A stretch of 15,910 bases of DNA from contig JARRPZ010000133.1 of assembly GCA_037382365.1 (NCBI GenBank), forward strand, positions 1 through 15,910. The letters are read 5' to 3'. Positions 6,526 through 13,857 of this stretch are shown here, piece after piece (within the stretch, counting starts at the first letter, position 1; each line of letters opens with the position of its first letter). The notes below the pieces were generated by a model that had not been told where the DNA came from, ran no database searches, and saw only the letters and a program-made list of their open reading frames with translations. This DNA is from Lentisalinibacter sp037382365 (GTDB lineage: Bacteria > Pseudomonadota > Gammaproteobacteria > Steroidobacterales > Woeseiaceae). The position numbers and the translations under genes were made by a program.

Positions 6526-6535
6526 TCCGGCGACA

Positions 6536-7234
6536 GTGAAGATCCCCCGCGCGCCACATGCCTGGCGACTGACGCCGAAGCAGGCGGTAGCGGTCCAGGA
6601 GCGCCTCCGGGACCGGGTCCGTCTATGCGCGGCACCAGTGCCGGAGACGATCGTGGGACTGGACTGCGCCTTCCTCGGCGAGGACGTCATCGCCGTCGCA
6701 GTCGTCTGGGACGTCGGCCGGCGGCGCGTGATCGAGTCCCGTGGCGCCCGTATGGAGCTGCGCTTCCCCTACGTGCCCGGCCTGCTCTCCTTTCGCGAGG
6801 TGCCGGTGCTCCTGAAGGTGCTGCGGCGACTGGCGACGCCGATCGGGGGGATCCTGTGCGACGGCCAGGGCATCGCCCATCCGCGCCGGCTCGGACTCGC
6901 ATCCCACCTGGGGCTGATCGCGGGCGTCCCGACCGTCGGCTGTGCCAAGTCCCGGCTCTGCGGCACCCACGGCGTGCCCGGGCGGCGACGCGGCGCGGTG
7001 GCACCGCTCGTGGACGGGGACGAGCGTATCGGCTCTGTCCTCCGGACCCGCGATGGGGTGAAGCCGGTCTACGTGAGCCCCGGCCATCTCGCCGACCACC
7101 GCTCGAGCGTCGCGTGGGTGCTCGCCTGCGGCGGCGGTTTCCGGCTGCCGGAACCGACCCGTCTGGCCGACCGGTTCGTCGCGCATTACAAGAAATCGGG
7201 GTCCTATCGTGGTGGTCTCGAAGCCCTCCGCTGA
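6536..7234 (+). CDS. nfi: Endonuclease V (deoxyinosine 3'-endonuclease)
   Basis: This 232-aa protein nicks DNA at the second phosphodiester bond 3' of deoxyinosine and related deaminated bases, starting alternative excision repair in the cytoplasm. All family landmarks are present when numbered from GTG 6536: Asp43 in GLDCAF, the wedge FPYVPGLLSFRE with Tyr79 and Glu88, Asp109 in CDGQGIAHPRRLGLASH, VPTVGCAKSRLCG, YVSPGHL and LPEPTRLAD. Asp43, Glu88 and Asp109 are the metal ligands. GTG 6536 is chosen because it aligns with the N-terminus of the Thermotoga enzyme and has GGTGA about 10 nt upstream; in-frame ATGs at 6506 and 6461 overlap the amidohydrolase remnant and would add non-homologous residues, though 6461 does have a good AGAGG site. 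The C-terminus extends a little past the conserved core (HYKKSGSYRGG). Confidence 0.88.
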   Translation: MKIPRAPHAWRLTPKQAVAVQERLRDRVRLCAAPVPETIVGLDCAFLGEDVIAVAVVWDVGRRRVIESRGARMELRFPYVPGLLSFREVPVLLKVLRRLATPIGGILCDGQGIAHPRRLGLASHLGLIAGVPTVGCAKSRLCGTHGVPGRRRGAVAPLVDGDERIGSVLRTRDGVKPVYVSPGHLADHRSSVAWVLACGGGFRLPEPTRLADRFVAHYKKSGSYRGGLEALR

Positions 7235-7337
7235 CCAGAAGCGGGCGACTTTTTCCGCGGGACGAAACGTGAACTGATTCGCGGGACGGTCCCCGCCCTG
7301 TTGCTACCCTCGGCAGTCTGGATTGTGGGGGCATACC

Positions 7338-7700
7338 ATGGGTTTATTGTCTCGCTTCGCCCGCCGATCGCCGGGCGCAACCGAAAAGGACCGCGCTCCG
7401 GCCGCAGCGCCGAAGCGCCGATTCCACGGCGTCGAGGTGATTCCGGGCGCCAGCGTCTGCTGCGACGGGGCCCGCGAAATCGCCGGCAAGCGCTTTCTCA
7501 CCGACGAGGCGCCGATCCTGCCGCTGACCGATTGCGACCAGCCGGAATGTAGCTGCCGCTACCAGCACTACACCGACCGCCGGACGGATGACCGGCGCGA
7601 TACCGACGTGGGAATCGGTTTCGCCGCGGATCTCTATCGGCAGCAGTGCCGACGGGGCAAGTCCCGGGGAAGACGGCGTTCGGACAAGGACCGGGATTAG
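7338..7700 (+). CDS. Conserved Cys-rich basic protein of unknown function
   Basis: This is a 120-aa cytoplasmic-type protein starting at ATG 7338 behind a GGGGG ribosome site. After a basic, low-complexity N-terminus comes a core: FHGVEVIPGASVCCDG, then KRFLTDEAPILPLTDCDQ, then CSCRYQHYTDRRTDDRR. Cysteines at 41, 42, 66, 71 and 73 are arranged as CC...CxxxxCxC, which could bind zinc or another metal; the RRTDDRR stretch and the Arg/Lys-rich tail (105-120) suggest contact with nucleic acid or acidic membrane. I remember similar small proteins in proteobacteria but know no function. It stands alone, 103 nt after nfi and converging on katG. There is no signal peptide or membrane segment. Confidence 0.7.
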   Translation: MGLLSRFARRSPGATEKDRAPAAAPKRRFHGVEVIPGASVCCDGAREIAGKRFLTDEAPILPLTDCDQPECSCRYQHYTDRRTDDRRDTDVGIGFAADLYRQQCRRGKSRGRRRSDKDRD

Positions 7701-7769
7701 GCCGTGCGGTAACGGGCACGGGCGCGTCAGACGCCACGCTTGACGGAGGGCGATCCGGTGCCGGCGGCC

Positions 7770-7800
7770 AAAAAAACGGCGGCGCCTGAGGCGCCGCCGT
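7770..7800 (-). terminator. Strong Rho-independent terminator of katG
   Basis: ACGGCGGCGCC (7776-7786) and GGCGCCGCCGT (7790-7800) form a perfect 11-bp stem with a 3-nt loop. On the minus strand the stem is followed by seven Ts (complement of A7770-A7776), the classic intrinsic terminator. It lies about 60 nt past the katG stop at 7862. On the plus strand it could also slow transcripts from 7338-7700, but lacks the T-run there. A smaller CCGGGC/GCCCGG hairpin lies at 7824-7840. Confidence 0.85.
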
Positions 7801-7861
7801 CGTCGTTGCGGACTTGCCGCTCCCCGGGCCTGAAGCCCGGATGTGCGGTCGGGCCCTCCTG

Positions 7862-10056
7862 TCAGCGACTGGCCACCACGGCCTCGCGACTCGGCAGGGT
7901 CACATCGAAGCGGTCGAGCGTCATCACCTTGGTCCACGCGAGGATGAAGTCGCTCACGAACTTCGAGCGTCCGTCCTGCGACGCGTAGACCTCGGCGATC
8001 GCACGCAGCTCCGAGTTCGAGCCGAAGATCAGGTCGACCGGCGTGGCGGTCCACTTCAGATCGTTGGTCGCCCGGTCACGGCCCTCGTAGATACCCTCCG
8101 ACGCCCTTGACCACTTGGTGGACATGTCGAGCAGATTCACGAAGAAGTCGTTGCTCAGCGTGCCCGGGCGGTCCGTGAATACGCCATGGTCCAGCCCGCC
8201 GGTGTTGGCATCGAGAGCCCGCATGCCGCCGATCAGGGCCGTCATCTCCGGGATCGTCAGCGTCAGCAGGTCCGCCTTGTCCACCAGGGCTTCCGTCGGC
8301 GACATGTAGTTCAGCTCGCCGTAGTAGTTTCGGAACCCGTCGGCGGTCGGCTTGAGCACTGCGAACGACTCCACGTCCGTCTGCTCCTGGGTCGCATCCG
8401 TACGACCGGGCACGAACGGCACCGTCACGTCGTAGCCGGCCTTCTTCGCGGCCTGCTCGATGGCAGCCGCGCCGCCGAGCACGATCACATCGGCGAGGGA
8501 GACCCGCGTGTTACCCGACTGCGACTCGTTGAAGTCCTCCTGGATGCTCTCCAGACGGTCCAGCACTTTGGCCAGTTCCTTCGGGTTGTTGACCGGCCAG
8601 TCACGCTGCGGCGCGAGGCGGATGCGCGCCCCGTTGGCACCACCGCGCATGTCGCTGCCACGGTAGGTCGAGGCGGAGGCCCAGGCGGTCCGGACCAACT
8701 CGGGAATGGTGAGCCCGGAGTCCAGGATCTTCGCCTTCAGGTCGGCGACATCACTCTTCCCGATCAGCTGGTGATCGACGGCCGGAACGGGATCCTGCCA
8801 CAGCAGCACCTCGGACGGCACCTCGGTGCCGACATAGCGTGCACGCGGACCCATGTCGCGATGGGTCAGCTTGAACCAGGCGCGTGCGAAGGCGTCGTCG
8901 AACTCCTCGGGATTCTCGAGGAACCGCTTCGCGATCTTGCGGTACTCCGGATCTTCCTTCAGCGCCAGGTCGGTCGTCAGCATGACCGGCTGGTGGAACT
9001 TGCCCTCGATGTGGGCATCAGGCACCGAATCGGCAGCCGCACCGTTCTTCGGCACCCACTGGATCGCGCCACCCGGGCTGCGGGTCTGCTCCCAGTCGAA
9101 GTTGAAGAGGTTGGCGAGGTACAGCATGGACCAGGTGGTCGGCGTCTGAGTCCAGGCGCCTTCCAGGCCACTCGTGATCGTGTATTCGGCATTACCGCTG
9201 CCGCACTTGTTTGCCCAGCCGAGGCCCTGCTTCTCGATGCCCGCCGCAGCCGGCTCGCGGTCGACACAGTCACCGGGCTTGGCCGCACCGTGCAGCTTGC
9301 CGAGCGTGTGGCCGCCGGCGATCAACGCGACGGTTTCCTCGTCATTCATCGCCATGCGACCGAAGCTGTGGCGAATCTGCTCCGCGGAAGCGACCGGGTC
9401 CGGCTTCCCTTCAGCTTCCCTTCGTCGTCGAAGCGGTCACGGCCCAGCATCTCGGTCTCCGGACCCCAGTTCACGATCTCGGGCGCCCAGTCGTCAGCGC
9501 GTCCGCCGGCAAATCCGAAGGTCTTGAAGCCCGCATTCTCGAGCGCGACATTACCGGCCAGGATCATGAGATCGGCCCAGGACACCTTGCGGCCGTACTT
9601 CTGCTTGACGGGCCACAGGATGCGGCGAGCCTTGTCGAGGTTGGCGTTATCCGGCCAGCTATTGAGGGGATCGAACCGCTGCTGACCGCCGTCGGCGCCG
9701 CCGCGGCCATCGGCCACGCGGTAGGTGCCGGCGCTATGCCAGGCCATCCGGATGAACAGCGGGCCGTAATTGCCCCAGTCGGCCGGCCACCAGTCCTGCG
9801 ACGTCGTCATCACTTTCTCGATGTCGGCCTTCAGGGCGGCGAGATCGACGGTGGCGAATGCCGCCGCATAGTCGAAGTCCGCACCGTAAGGGTTGGATGA
9901 ACCATCATTCTTGCGCAGCGGACTCAGGTCGAGCTGTTCCGGCCACCAGAACTGGTTCGACCTCGGCTCACCCTGAGCGAGCGCAACGCTCGGCAATCCG
10001 ACCGGTGCGGCCAGGATCGCCAGAGCCGCGAGTACAGGTATCGGTCTTTTCAACAT
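7862..10056 (-). pseudogene. katG: Periplasmic catalase-peroxidase KatG, broken by an out-of-frame deletion
   Basis: Two minus-strand frames together give a nearly complete KatG. The first starts at ATG 10056 (GGGGAG site upstream) with a Sec signal peptide ending ALA-Q (cut after residue 27), then the distal haem triad Arg103, Trp106 and His107 in RMAWHSAGTYR, and continues to DRFDDEGKLKG. The second resumes with EGKPDPVASAEQIRHSFGRM, includes the proximal haem His in IAGGHTLGKLHG and runs to the normal C-terminus at 7862. Between them the frame shifts and about 20 codons that the family always has, the loop around MGLIYVNPEG, are missing. That loop carries the Tyr of the Met-Tyr-Trp adduct needed for catalase activity; Met (RMAMNDEE) and Trp106 are still encoded. 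As written, translation runs out of frame and stops near 9346, so no active enzyme is expected. The remainder looks undamaged, suggesting a recent lesion. Confidence 0.9.
9403..9423. repeat. 10-bp direct repeat at the katG deletion junction
   Basis: GCTTCCCTTC occurs at 9403-9412 and again at 9414-9423, period 11. On the coding strand it is GAAGGGAAGC twice, exactly where the katG frame changes. The first copy encodes EGKL in the upstream frame, the second EGKP in the downstream frame. Because the period is not a multiple of three, the junction shifts the frame. A deletion between short GAAGGG homologies would produce this structure. Confidence 0.75.
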
Positions 10057-10103
10057 TTTGAAATCTCCCCGTTTCCAAGAGAGTGAAGAACACACATAGT
10101 CTA

Positions 10104-10143
10104 GATCGAATGTAATCAGCCTTTCGATTGATTTTTTAGATCA
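10104..10143 (-). promoter_or_regulatory. Two spaced-dyad motifs upstream of katG
   Basis: On the minus strand TGAT-N7-ATCA (10143-10129) is followed 10 nt later by TGAT-N7-GATC (10118-10104). The 4-N7-4 geometry is that of an OxyR half-operator (ATAG-N7-CTAT), although the tetranucleotides differ, and KatG genes are commonly OxyR-controlled. The elements lie 48-87 nt before the katG ATG. The surrounding 10081-10145 is AT-rich, consistent with katG having its own promoter. TAGACT just downstream could be a -10. No factor can be named with confidence. Confidence 0.3.
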
Positions 10144-10193
10144 AACTGTAAGGCCCAGACGATCGAGACGGTCGCCCGTACGGCGCAGCATCC

Positions 10194-11156
10194 TCAGTGG
10201 GAGGATTCGGCGGTTTCGCCCTTGAACAGTCTCTGCAGGAGGCTGCCGGCACCGACGAGGACACCGCCGGTAAGGATACCGAATAATCCGTTGAACAGTC
10301 CTGCGGCGATGACGGCGGCGACGTTGCCACCGAAGGCGAGACCGTGCGCAAAGTGCTCGACGACGTGGAGCCATTCCGTCAGCTGCGGGATGGCATGCAC
10401 CAGGATTCCGCCGCCGACGAGGAACATGGCCGCCGTTCCAAACACCGACAGGGCCTTCATGAACTTCGGCGCCATTCTGAGGATCCACCGCCCGAGCGTG
10501 TGCTGAAAGCGGATCCAGCCGGAATCGCCCTCTTTTTCGACCAGATGGAGGCCGACGTCGTCCAGCTTGACGATACCGGCGACGAGACCATAGACACCGA
10601 TCGTGATCAGCGCCGCCAGGACGGAAAGGACGAGCACTCGGGTAACGAAATCCGCATCCTGCACCGTCCCCAGGACGATCACGATGATCTCGGCCGATAA
10701 TATGGCGTCCGTGCGTATCGCCCCGCGTATCCGCTTCTTCTCGAAGGCCACCATGTCGACCTTCCCGTCGGCGACCGCCTTCAGACGCTGTTCTCTTTCC
10801 GCCTCGTCCTCCGCCGACGAGTGCAGCAGGCGATGGGCGACCTTCTCGAAGCCCTCGTAACAGAGAAAGGCCCCGCCGAGCATGAGCAAAGGTGTGATGG
10901 TCCAGGGCAGGAAGGCGCTCAATGCCAGCGCCACGGGCACCATGATGAGCTTGTTGAGCGCGGAGCCCTTGAATACCGCCCACACGACAGGCAGTTCCCG
11001 CTCGGCGCGGATACCCGTCACCTGCTGGGCGTTCAGGGCGAGATCGTCGCCAAGGACACCCGCCGTCTTCTTCGCGGCGACCTTGGTCAGTACCGAGACG
11101 TCGTCGAGCAGCGTCGCGATGTCGTCGAGCAGCGTTAGCAGACTGGCTCCGGCCAA
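10194..11156 (-). CDS. yedI: DUF808 (YedI) family inner-membrane protein
   Basis: This is a 320-aa multi-pass membrane protein. The N-terminus, AGASLLTLLDDIATLLDDVS followed by KVAAKKTAGVLGDDLALNAQQ and then RELPVVW, is essentially the E. coli YedI signature, and the later GAIRTDAILSAEI, MKALSVFGTAAMFLVGGGI and C-terminal GGVLVGAG helices also match. Function in the family is not established; it lies in the cytoplasmic membrane, with about six to eight hydrophobic segments. I chose the rare TTG start at 11156 because AGGAG sits 8-9 nt upstream and the family homology begins there; frames running up to 11321 or 11490 add Arg/Pro-rich noise. It is followed 137 nt later by katG on the same strand, which probably has its own promoter. 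A 15-bp repeat (11100-11114 and 11121-11135) encodes the duplicated LLDD motif that the whole family shares. Confidence 0.88.
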   Translation of the reverse strand: MAGASLLTLLDDIATLLDDVSVLTKVAAKKTAGVLGDDLALNAQQVTGIRAERELPVVWAVFKGSALNKLIMVPVALALSAFLPWTITPLLMLGGAFLCYEGFEKVAHRLLHSSAEDEAEREQRLKAVADGKVDMVAFEKKRIRGAIRTDAILSAEIIVIVLGTVQDADFVTRVLVLSVLAALITIGVYGLVAGIVKLDDVGLHLVEKEGDSGWIRFQHTLGRWILRMAPKFMKALSVFGTAAMFLVGGGILVHAIPQLTEWLHVVEHFAHGLAFGGNVAAVIAAGLFNGLFGILTGGVLVGAGSLLQRLFKGETAESSH

Positions 11157-11513
11157 CAGAGACTCCTGACGTTTTCTTCTTTTCCGGTTCCGGGAGGAGT
11201 GTACACGTTCCCGGCCCGCCGGGGCCGTCCGGACACGTGGCCATGGCCAGGCGAGCGAAAAAGGCCGCCGCGTCCGTCGAGCCGGAGGAGACGGTACACG
11301 GCATCGGTCGCCGCTTGTCACGATCTGCGTGATGCGACGAGGCGTGCGGTGAACTGCGTGAAAGGCGGCTGACGAATACGGCGCCCTCGATCACCTGAAG
11401 TAACCCACGGAATATGTTAAACTTTTCGTTTCGCTCGTCGGATGCTTGAGTTCTCTGGCTGATTCGAGAGGATTCGTCGGGTACCACCAAGACTGATTCT
11501 GGAGGTACTTAAC
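11157..11513. other. Divergent intergenic region, no gene supported
   Basis: This 357-bp region separates the minus-strand DUF808 gene from the plus-strand DUF1328 gene, so it should hold both promoters. The right half (11395-11500) is more AT-rich, with a TTAAAC/TTTTCG stretch near 11417, and is the likely 5' leader of the DUF1328 gene. I find no convincing -35/-10 pair. A 29-codon ATG frame at 11243-11332 (Arg/Ala/Lys-rich) lacks a ribosome site and is not called. Confidence 0.5.
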
Positions 11514-11687
11514 ATGCTCAGTTGGGCTATCGCTTTTCTCGTGCTCGCTATCATCGCGGGGGTCCTCGGATTCGGGGGCATCGCCGGTGCCGCCGCCGGT
11601 ATCGCGAAAATTCTCTTCTTCGTCTTCCTCGCGCTGCTCGTCATCAGCGCGATCGCCCACGCAGTGAGAGGACGGCCGCCTGTCTGA
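11514..11687 (+). CDS. ytjA: DUF1328 (YtjA) small membrane protein
   Basis: This 57-aa protein is made of two hydrophobic helices (about residues 2-28 and 31-50) joined by a Gly/Ala turn, then a short basic end HAVRGRPPV. MLSWAIAFLVLAIIAGVLGF and the GGIAGAAAGIAKILFFVFLA segment are the YtjA/DUF1328 pattern. It is an inner-membrane protein of unknown function, often next to small stress-related lipoprotein or entericidin-type genes. GGAGG lies 8 nt before ATG 11514, a strong ribosome binding site. The following lipoprotein gene starts 151 nt downstream on the same strand, so the two may be co-regulated. Confidence 0.88.
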   Translation: MLSWAIAFLVLAIIAGVLGFGGIAGAAAGIAKILFFVFLALLVISAIAHAVRGRPPV

Positions 11688-11838
11688 CGGCTAGCGCCGC
11701 CGGTAACGAAACACGCCGTTCACTGGGTCCGCGGACCGGAGGGATGGCTCGACGCTCGAAAGAGGCGACGAGTCGTTCTGCCGGTCCGCTGCATTACCAT
11801 CGACCATACATACGACCATACACACGAAAGGTAGACAC

Positions 11839-12042
11839 ATGACAAGATTGCACCGAGCCGCACTGATCGGCCTCATCGCCGGATTCTTCACCATAGCCTC
11901 CGCCGGCTGCGAGGAGAAATCGCCTGCGGAGAAGGCGGCAGAAAAAGTCGGCGACGCGGTCGAAGACGCCGGCGACGCGGTCGAAGACGCCGCGGACGAA
12001 GCGAAGGAGAAGGCCGAAGAGGCTGCGGACAAAATGGACTAG
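11839..12042 (+). CDS. Small Ala/Glu/Asp-rich lipoprotein with internal repeats
   Basis: This 67-aa precursor has a basic N-terminus, a hydrophobic stretch (residues 7-20) and SAGC with Cys24 as the likely lipidated residue; Ser at -3 is unusual but tolerated. Glu at +2 favours outer-membrane sorting. The mature 44 residues are almost only Ala, Glu, Asp, Lys and Val in a helical, heptad-like pattern (KAAEKVGDAVEDAGDAVEDA), so a charged alpha-helical or coiled-coil rod is expected. A ribosome site AAAGG is 7-8 nt before ATG 11839. The function is unknown; similar proteins are found among entericidin-like and stress-induced lipoproteins. It converges on the ParB-like gene with a 24-nt gap. Confidence 0.76.
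   Translation: MTRLHRAALIGLIAGFFTIASAGCEEKSPAEKAAEKVGDAVEDAGDAVEDAADEAKEKAEEAADKMD
11950..11991 (+). repeat. Perfect 21-bp tandem duplication inside the lipoprotein gene
   Basis: The 21-bp unit at 11950-11970 is repeated without change at 11971-11991. It encodes GDAVEDA twice. Seven residues per unit keeps the heptad register of the helix, so copy-number change would lengthen or shorten the rod by two turns without breaking the frame. Identity at the third codon positions argues for a recent duplication. Confidence 0.9.
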
Positions 12043-12066
12043 AACACGCGCTGGCCGGCCTGACGG

Positions 12067-12480
12067 CTACTCGTCGTCGTAGGGCAGATCCTGCGGATCA
12101 CGCCCCACGTAATCCGGGGGCGGGTTCGTCTCGAAGCGGACCGCCGGCAGGGTTTCCCTGCCTTCCCGGATCGCTTTACAGACCCGGTGCATGCCGTCCA
12201 TCACGCGGCCCTCTTCGTCCAGGATGATCGGATATTCCAGCCGTGCCTCGTCGATGAGTCGCATGTGACCCAACAATGACCGGCAGGTGGGCGTGTCGCC
12301 CTCTTCGGAGTACCAGTGCGGCTCATCCAGTTCCCGGATCCCTGACAACGCAACCTGCCTGACCGGCAGGTCCCGGCTCAGTCGTACGAGACGCCGGACG
12401 TCCCAGGCCATGAGGCCTTTCTCGGACGGTCGGAAAAAGTACTGTGCCCGGAGCATGCGGTATTCTGGAAAGGTAGACAC
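12067..12480 (-). CDS. ParB-like-fold conserved protein of unknown function
   Basis: This is a 137-aa cytoplasmic protein with no signal or membrane segment. After RAQYFFRPSEKGLMAWDVRR it has a helix and the segment IRELDEPHWYSEEG, and then YPIILDEEGRVMDGMHRVCK and LPAVRF. The ILD-xGRVMDGMHR pattern resembles the ParB/Srx-fold motif (a hydrophobic strand, Asp-Gly, then G-x-H-R) found in ParB-like NTP-binding or nuclease domains; the C-terminus is acidic (DPQDLPYDDE). I know of similar stand-alone proteins but no demonstrated function. The start is uncertain: GTG 12480 is used here, and ATG 12456 (eight codons shorter) is an alternative; neither has a strong ribosome site. It is divergent from the permease gene with a 35-bp gap, so their promoters must overlap coding or lie close together. 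Confidence 0.62.
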   Translation of the reverse strand: MSTFPEYRMLRAQYFFRPSEKGLMAWDVRRLVRLSRDLPVRQVALSGIRELDEPHWYSEEGDTPTCRSLLGHMRLIDEARLEYPIILDEEGRVMDGMHRVCKAIREGRETLPAVRFETNPPPDYVGRDPQDLPYDDE

Positions 12481-12515
12481 GCCACCGCAAGGCGTGAGTT
12501 TTCCGGGCGACCGCG

Positions 12516-13823
12516 ATGACCGACAAGAATCCCTCCCTCGGTCTCTGGACGCTGGCCGCTCTGGTGGTCGGCAACATGATCGGTGCCGGCGTCTTCACCA
12601 CTTCCGGGTTCGCGCTGGCCGACCTCGGCTCGCCGGCGCCGGTGCTCGCCGCCTGGTGCATCGGCGGCCTCCTCGCCCTCTGCGGGGCCGTGAGCTACGG
12701 CGCACTCTGCCGTCTGGTGCCGGGATCCGCGGGTGAATATCTCTACCTCTCACGGCTGGTCCACCCGGCGGCGGGCTTCATCGCCGGCTGGGTCTCGCTG
12801 CTGGCCGGCTTCACGGCGGCGATCGCTTACTCCGCGCTCACATTCGCGGCCTACGCATGGCCCGGTCAGCACGGATCCGCCGTCCTGAAGTTAGTCGCGA
12901 CCGGACTGATCGCGATCGCGGTGCTGCTGCATGCGCTTCGGGTACGACATGGCGCCCTGGTGCAGAACGTCGCCGTCACGGTCAAACTGATCCTGCTGAT
13001 CGCGTTCTGCGGATACTCGCTCTTCGGCCCGGGCGCCGAGACGTGGAGCGGACTCGCGGCATTGCGGGAGGCGGGTTCCCCGTCCGTCCGGCCTGCAGCG
13101 TTCGCGCTGACGCTGATGTGGATCTCGTTCAGCTACTCGGGCTTCAACGCGGCCGTGTATCTGGCGGGTGAAGTGCCCGATGCTTCCCGGGTCGTGCCGC
13201 GCGCCCTCGTCCTCGGCACGGTCCTCACCGTCTTCGTGTATCTCGGACTGAACGCCGTATTCGTGCTGGCACCCTCCTTCGAGGCGGCCGCAGGTCAGGA
13301 GGACATTGCCGCTGTCGCCGCCCGTGCTCTCGGCGGCCAACCCCTTGCCGACGCGATGCGCCTGCTGATCGCGCTGGCGCTGTTCACCTCGGTGTCCGCC
13401 ATGGTGATGGCCGGACCCCGGGTCTACGCCCGCATGGCGGACGACGGACTGTTCCCGCGAGCACTCCGCTTTCGCGGCGAGACACCCTCGGCCGCGATCA
13501 TTCTGCAGGGCACGCTGGCGATCGGCGTCGTCTGGTTCACGGGCCTGCGGGAACTCCTGTCCTATCTCGGTTTCACGCTCGGACTGAGCGCCGCTGCGAC
13601 CGTCGCGAGCCTGTTCCTCGCCGTCCGTCGCGAACCGAACCGACGCCACGTGCTGCCCGGCTATCCCTGGGCGCCCCTCGTCTTCGTCACGTTCACCCTG
13701 CTCTTCGCCGCACTCGCCGCCACCGTCGAACCCCTCGAGATGCTGGCGGCGCTCGTGACGATCGCGGCGGGCGCCCTGCTCTACCGCGTGGTCGGCAACG
13801 ACCGGGAACGGCGACGGCATTGA
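12516..13823 (+). CDS. APC-superfamily amino acid permease
   Basis: This 435-aa integral membrane protein has about twelve hydrophobic segments. The first helix carries the unwound substrate-binding motif GNMIGAGVFTTSG (residues 19-31), diagnostic of amino acid/polyamine/organocation transporters, followed by GEYLYLSR and the later FSYSGFNAAVYLAGEV, with a conserved Glu in helix 6, and PRVYARMADDGLFPRALRF. It most likely takes up or exchanges an amino acid across the cytoplasmic membrane by proton symport or antiport; the substrate cannot be read from sequence. The closest groups are the LAT-like and AspA/YjeH-type permeases. ATG 12516 is supported by the helix 1 position; a strong ribosome site is absent. 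The pcm gene begins 34 nt after the stop on the same strand, so they may share a transcript. Confidence 0.87.
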   Translation: MTDKNPSLGLWTLAALVVGNMIGAGVFTTSGFALADLGSPAPVLAAWCIGGLLALCGAVSYGALCRLVPGSAGEYLYLSRLVHPAAGFIAGWVSLLAGFTAAIAYSALTFAAYAWPGQHGSAVLKLVATGLIAIAVLLHALRVRHGALVQNVAVTVKLILLIAFCGYSLFGPGAETWSGLAALREAGSPSVRPAAFALTLMWISFSYSGFNAAVYLAGEVPDASRVVPRALVLGTVLTVFVYLGLNAVFVLAPSFEAAAGQEDIAAVAARALGGQPLADAMRLLIALALFTSVSAMVMAGPRVYARMADDGLFPRALRFRGETPSAAIILQGTLAIGVVWFTGLRELLSYLGFTLGLSAAATVASLFLAVRREPNRRHVLPGYPWAPLVFVTFTLLFAALAATVEPLEMLAALVTIAAGALLYRVVGNDRERRRH

Positions 13824-13857
13824 CGGGTCCGTCCAGCCGGGATTACGGTGAAACCCG

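Noticed and set aside
4860..6635. 591-codon minus-strand open frame
   Set aside because: It lies antisense to the flavoprotein gene, whose FAD motifs are unmistakable; the antisense translation has no motif and a composition typical of shadow frames.
9403..9423. Programmed ribosomal frameshift joining the two katG frames
   Set aside because: There is no slippery heptamer, and the loop codons are absent rather than merely out of frame, so a frameshift would not restore a full KatG.
8186..9685. Long plus-strand open frame (about 499 codons) opposite katG
   Set aside because: It is antisense to a clear KatG coding sequence, its translation is Arg/His/Leu-rich with no recognisable domain, and such frames are common opposite GC-rich genes.
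11100..11135. 15-bp direct repeat in the DUF808 gene
   Set aside because: It simply encodes the TLLDDIATLLDD duplication that the whole YedI family carries, so it is not a special repeat element.
11243..11332. 29-codon ATG frame between the DUF808 and DUF1328 genes
   Set aside because: No ribosome binding site, Arg/Ala-rich composition and no recognisable feature; it could be real but nothing supports it.
11826..12480. 13-bp match GAAAGGTAGACAC at 11826-11838 and 12468-12480
   Set aside because: One copy is the lipoprotein ribosome site, the other overlaps the start of the ParB-like gene; one or two 13-bp matches are expected by chance in a window of this size.
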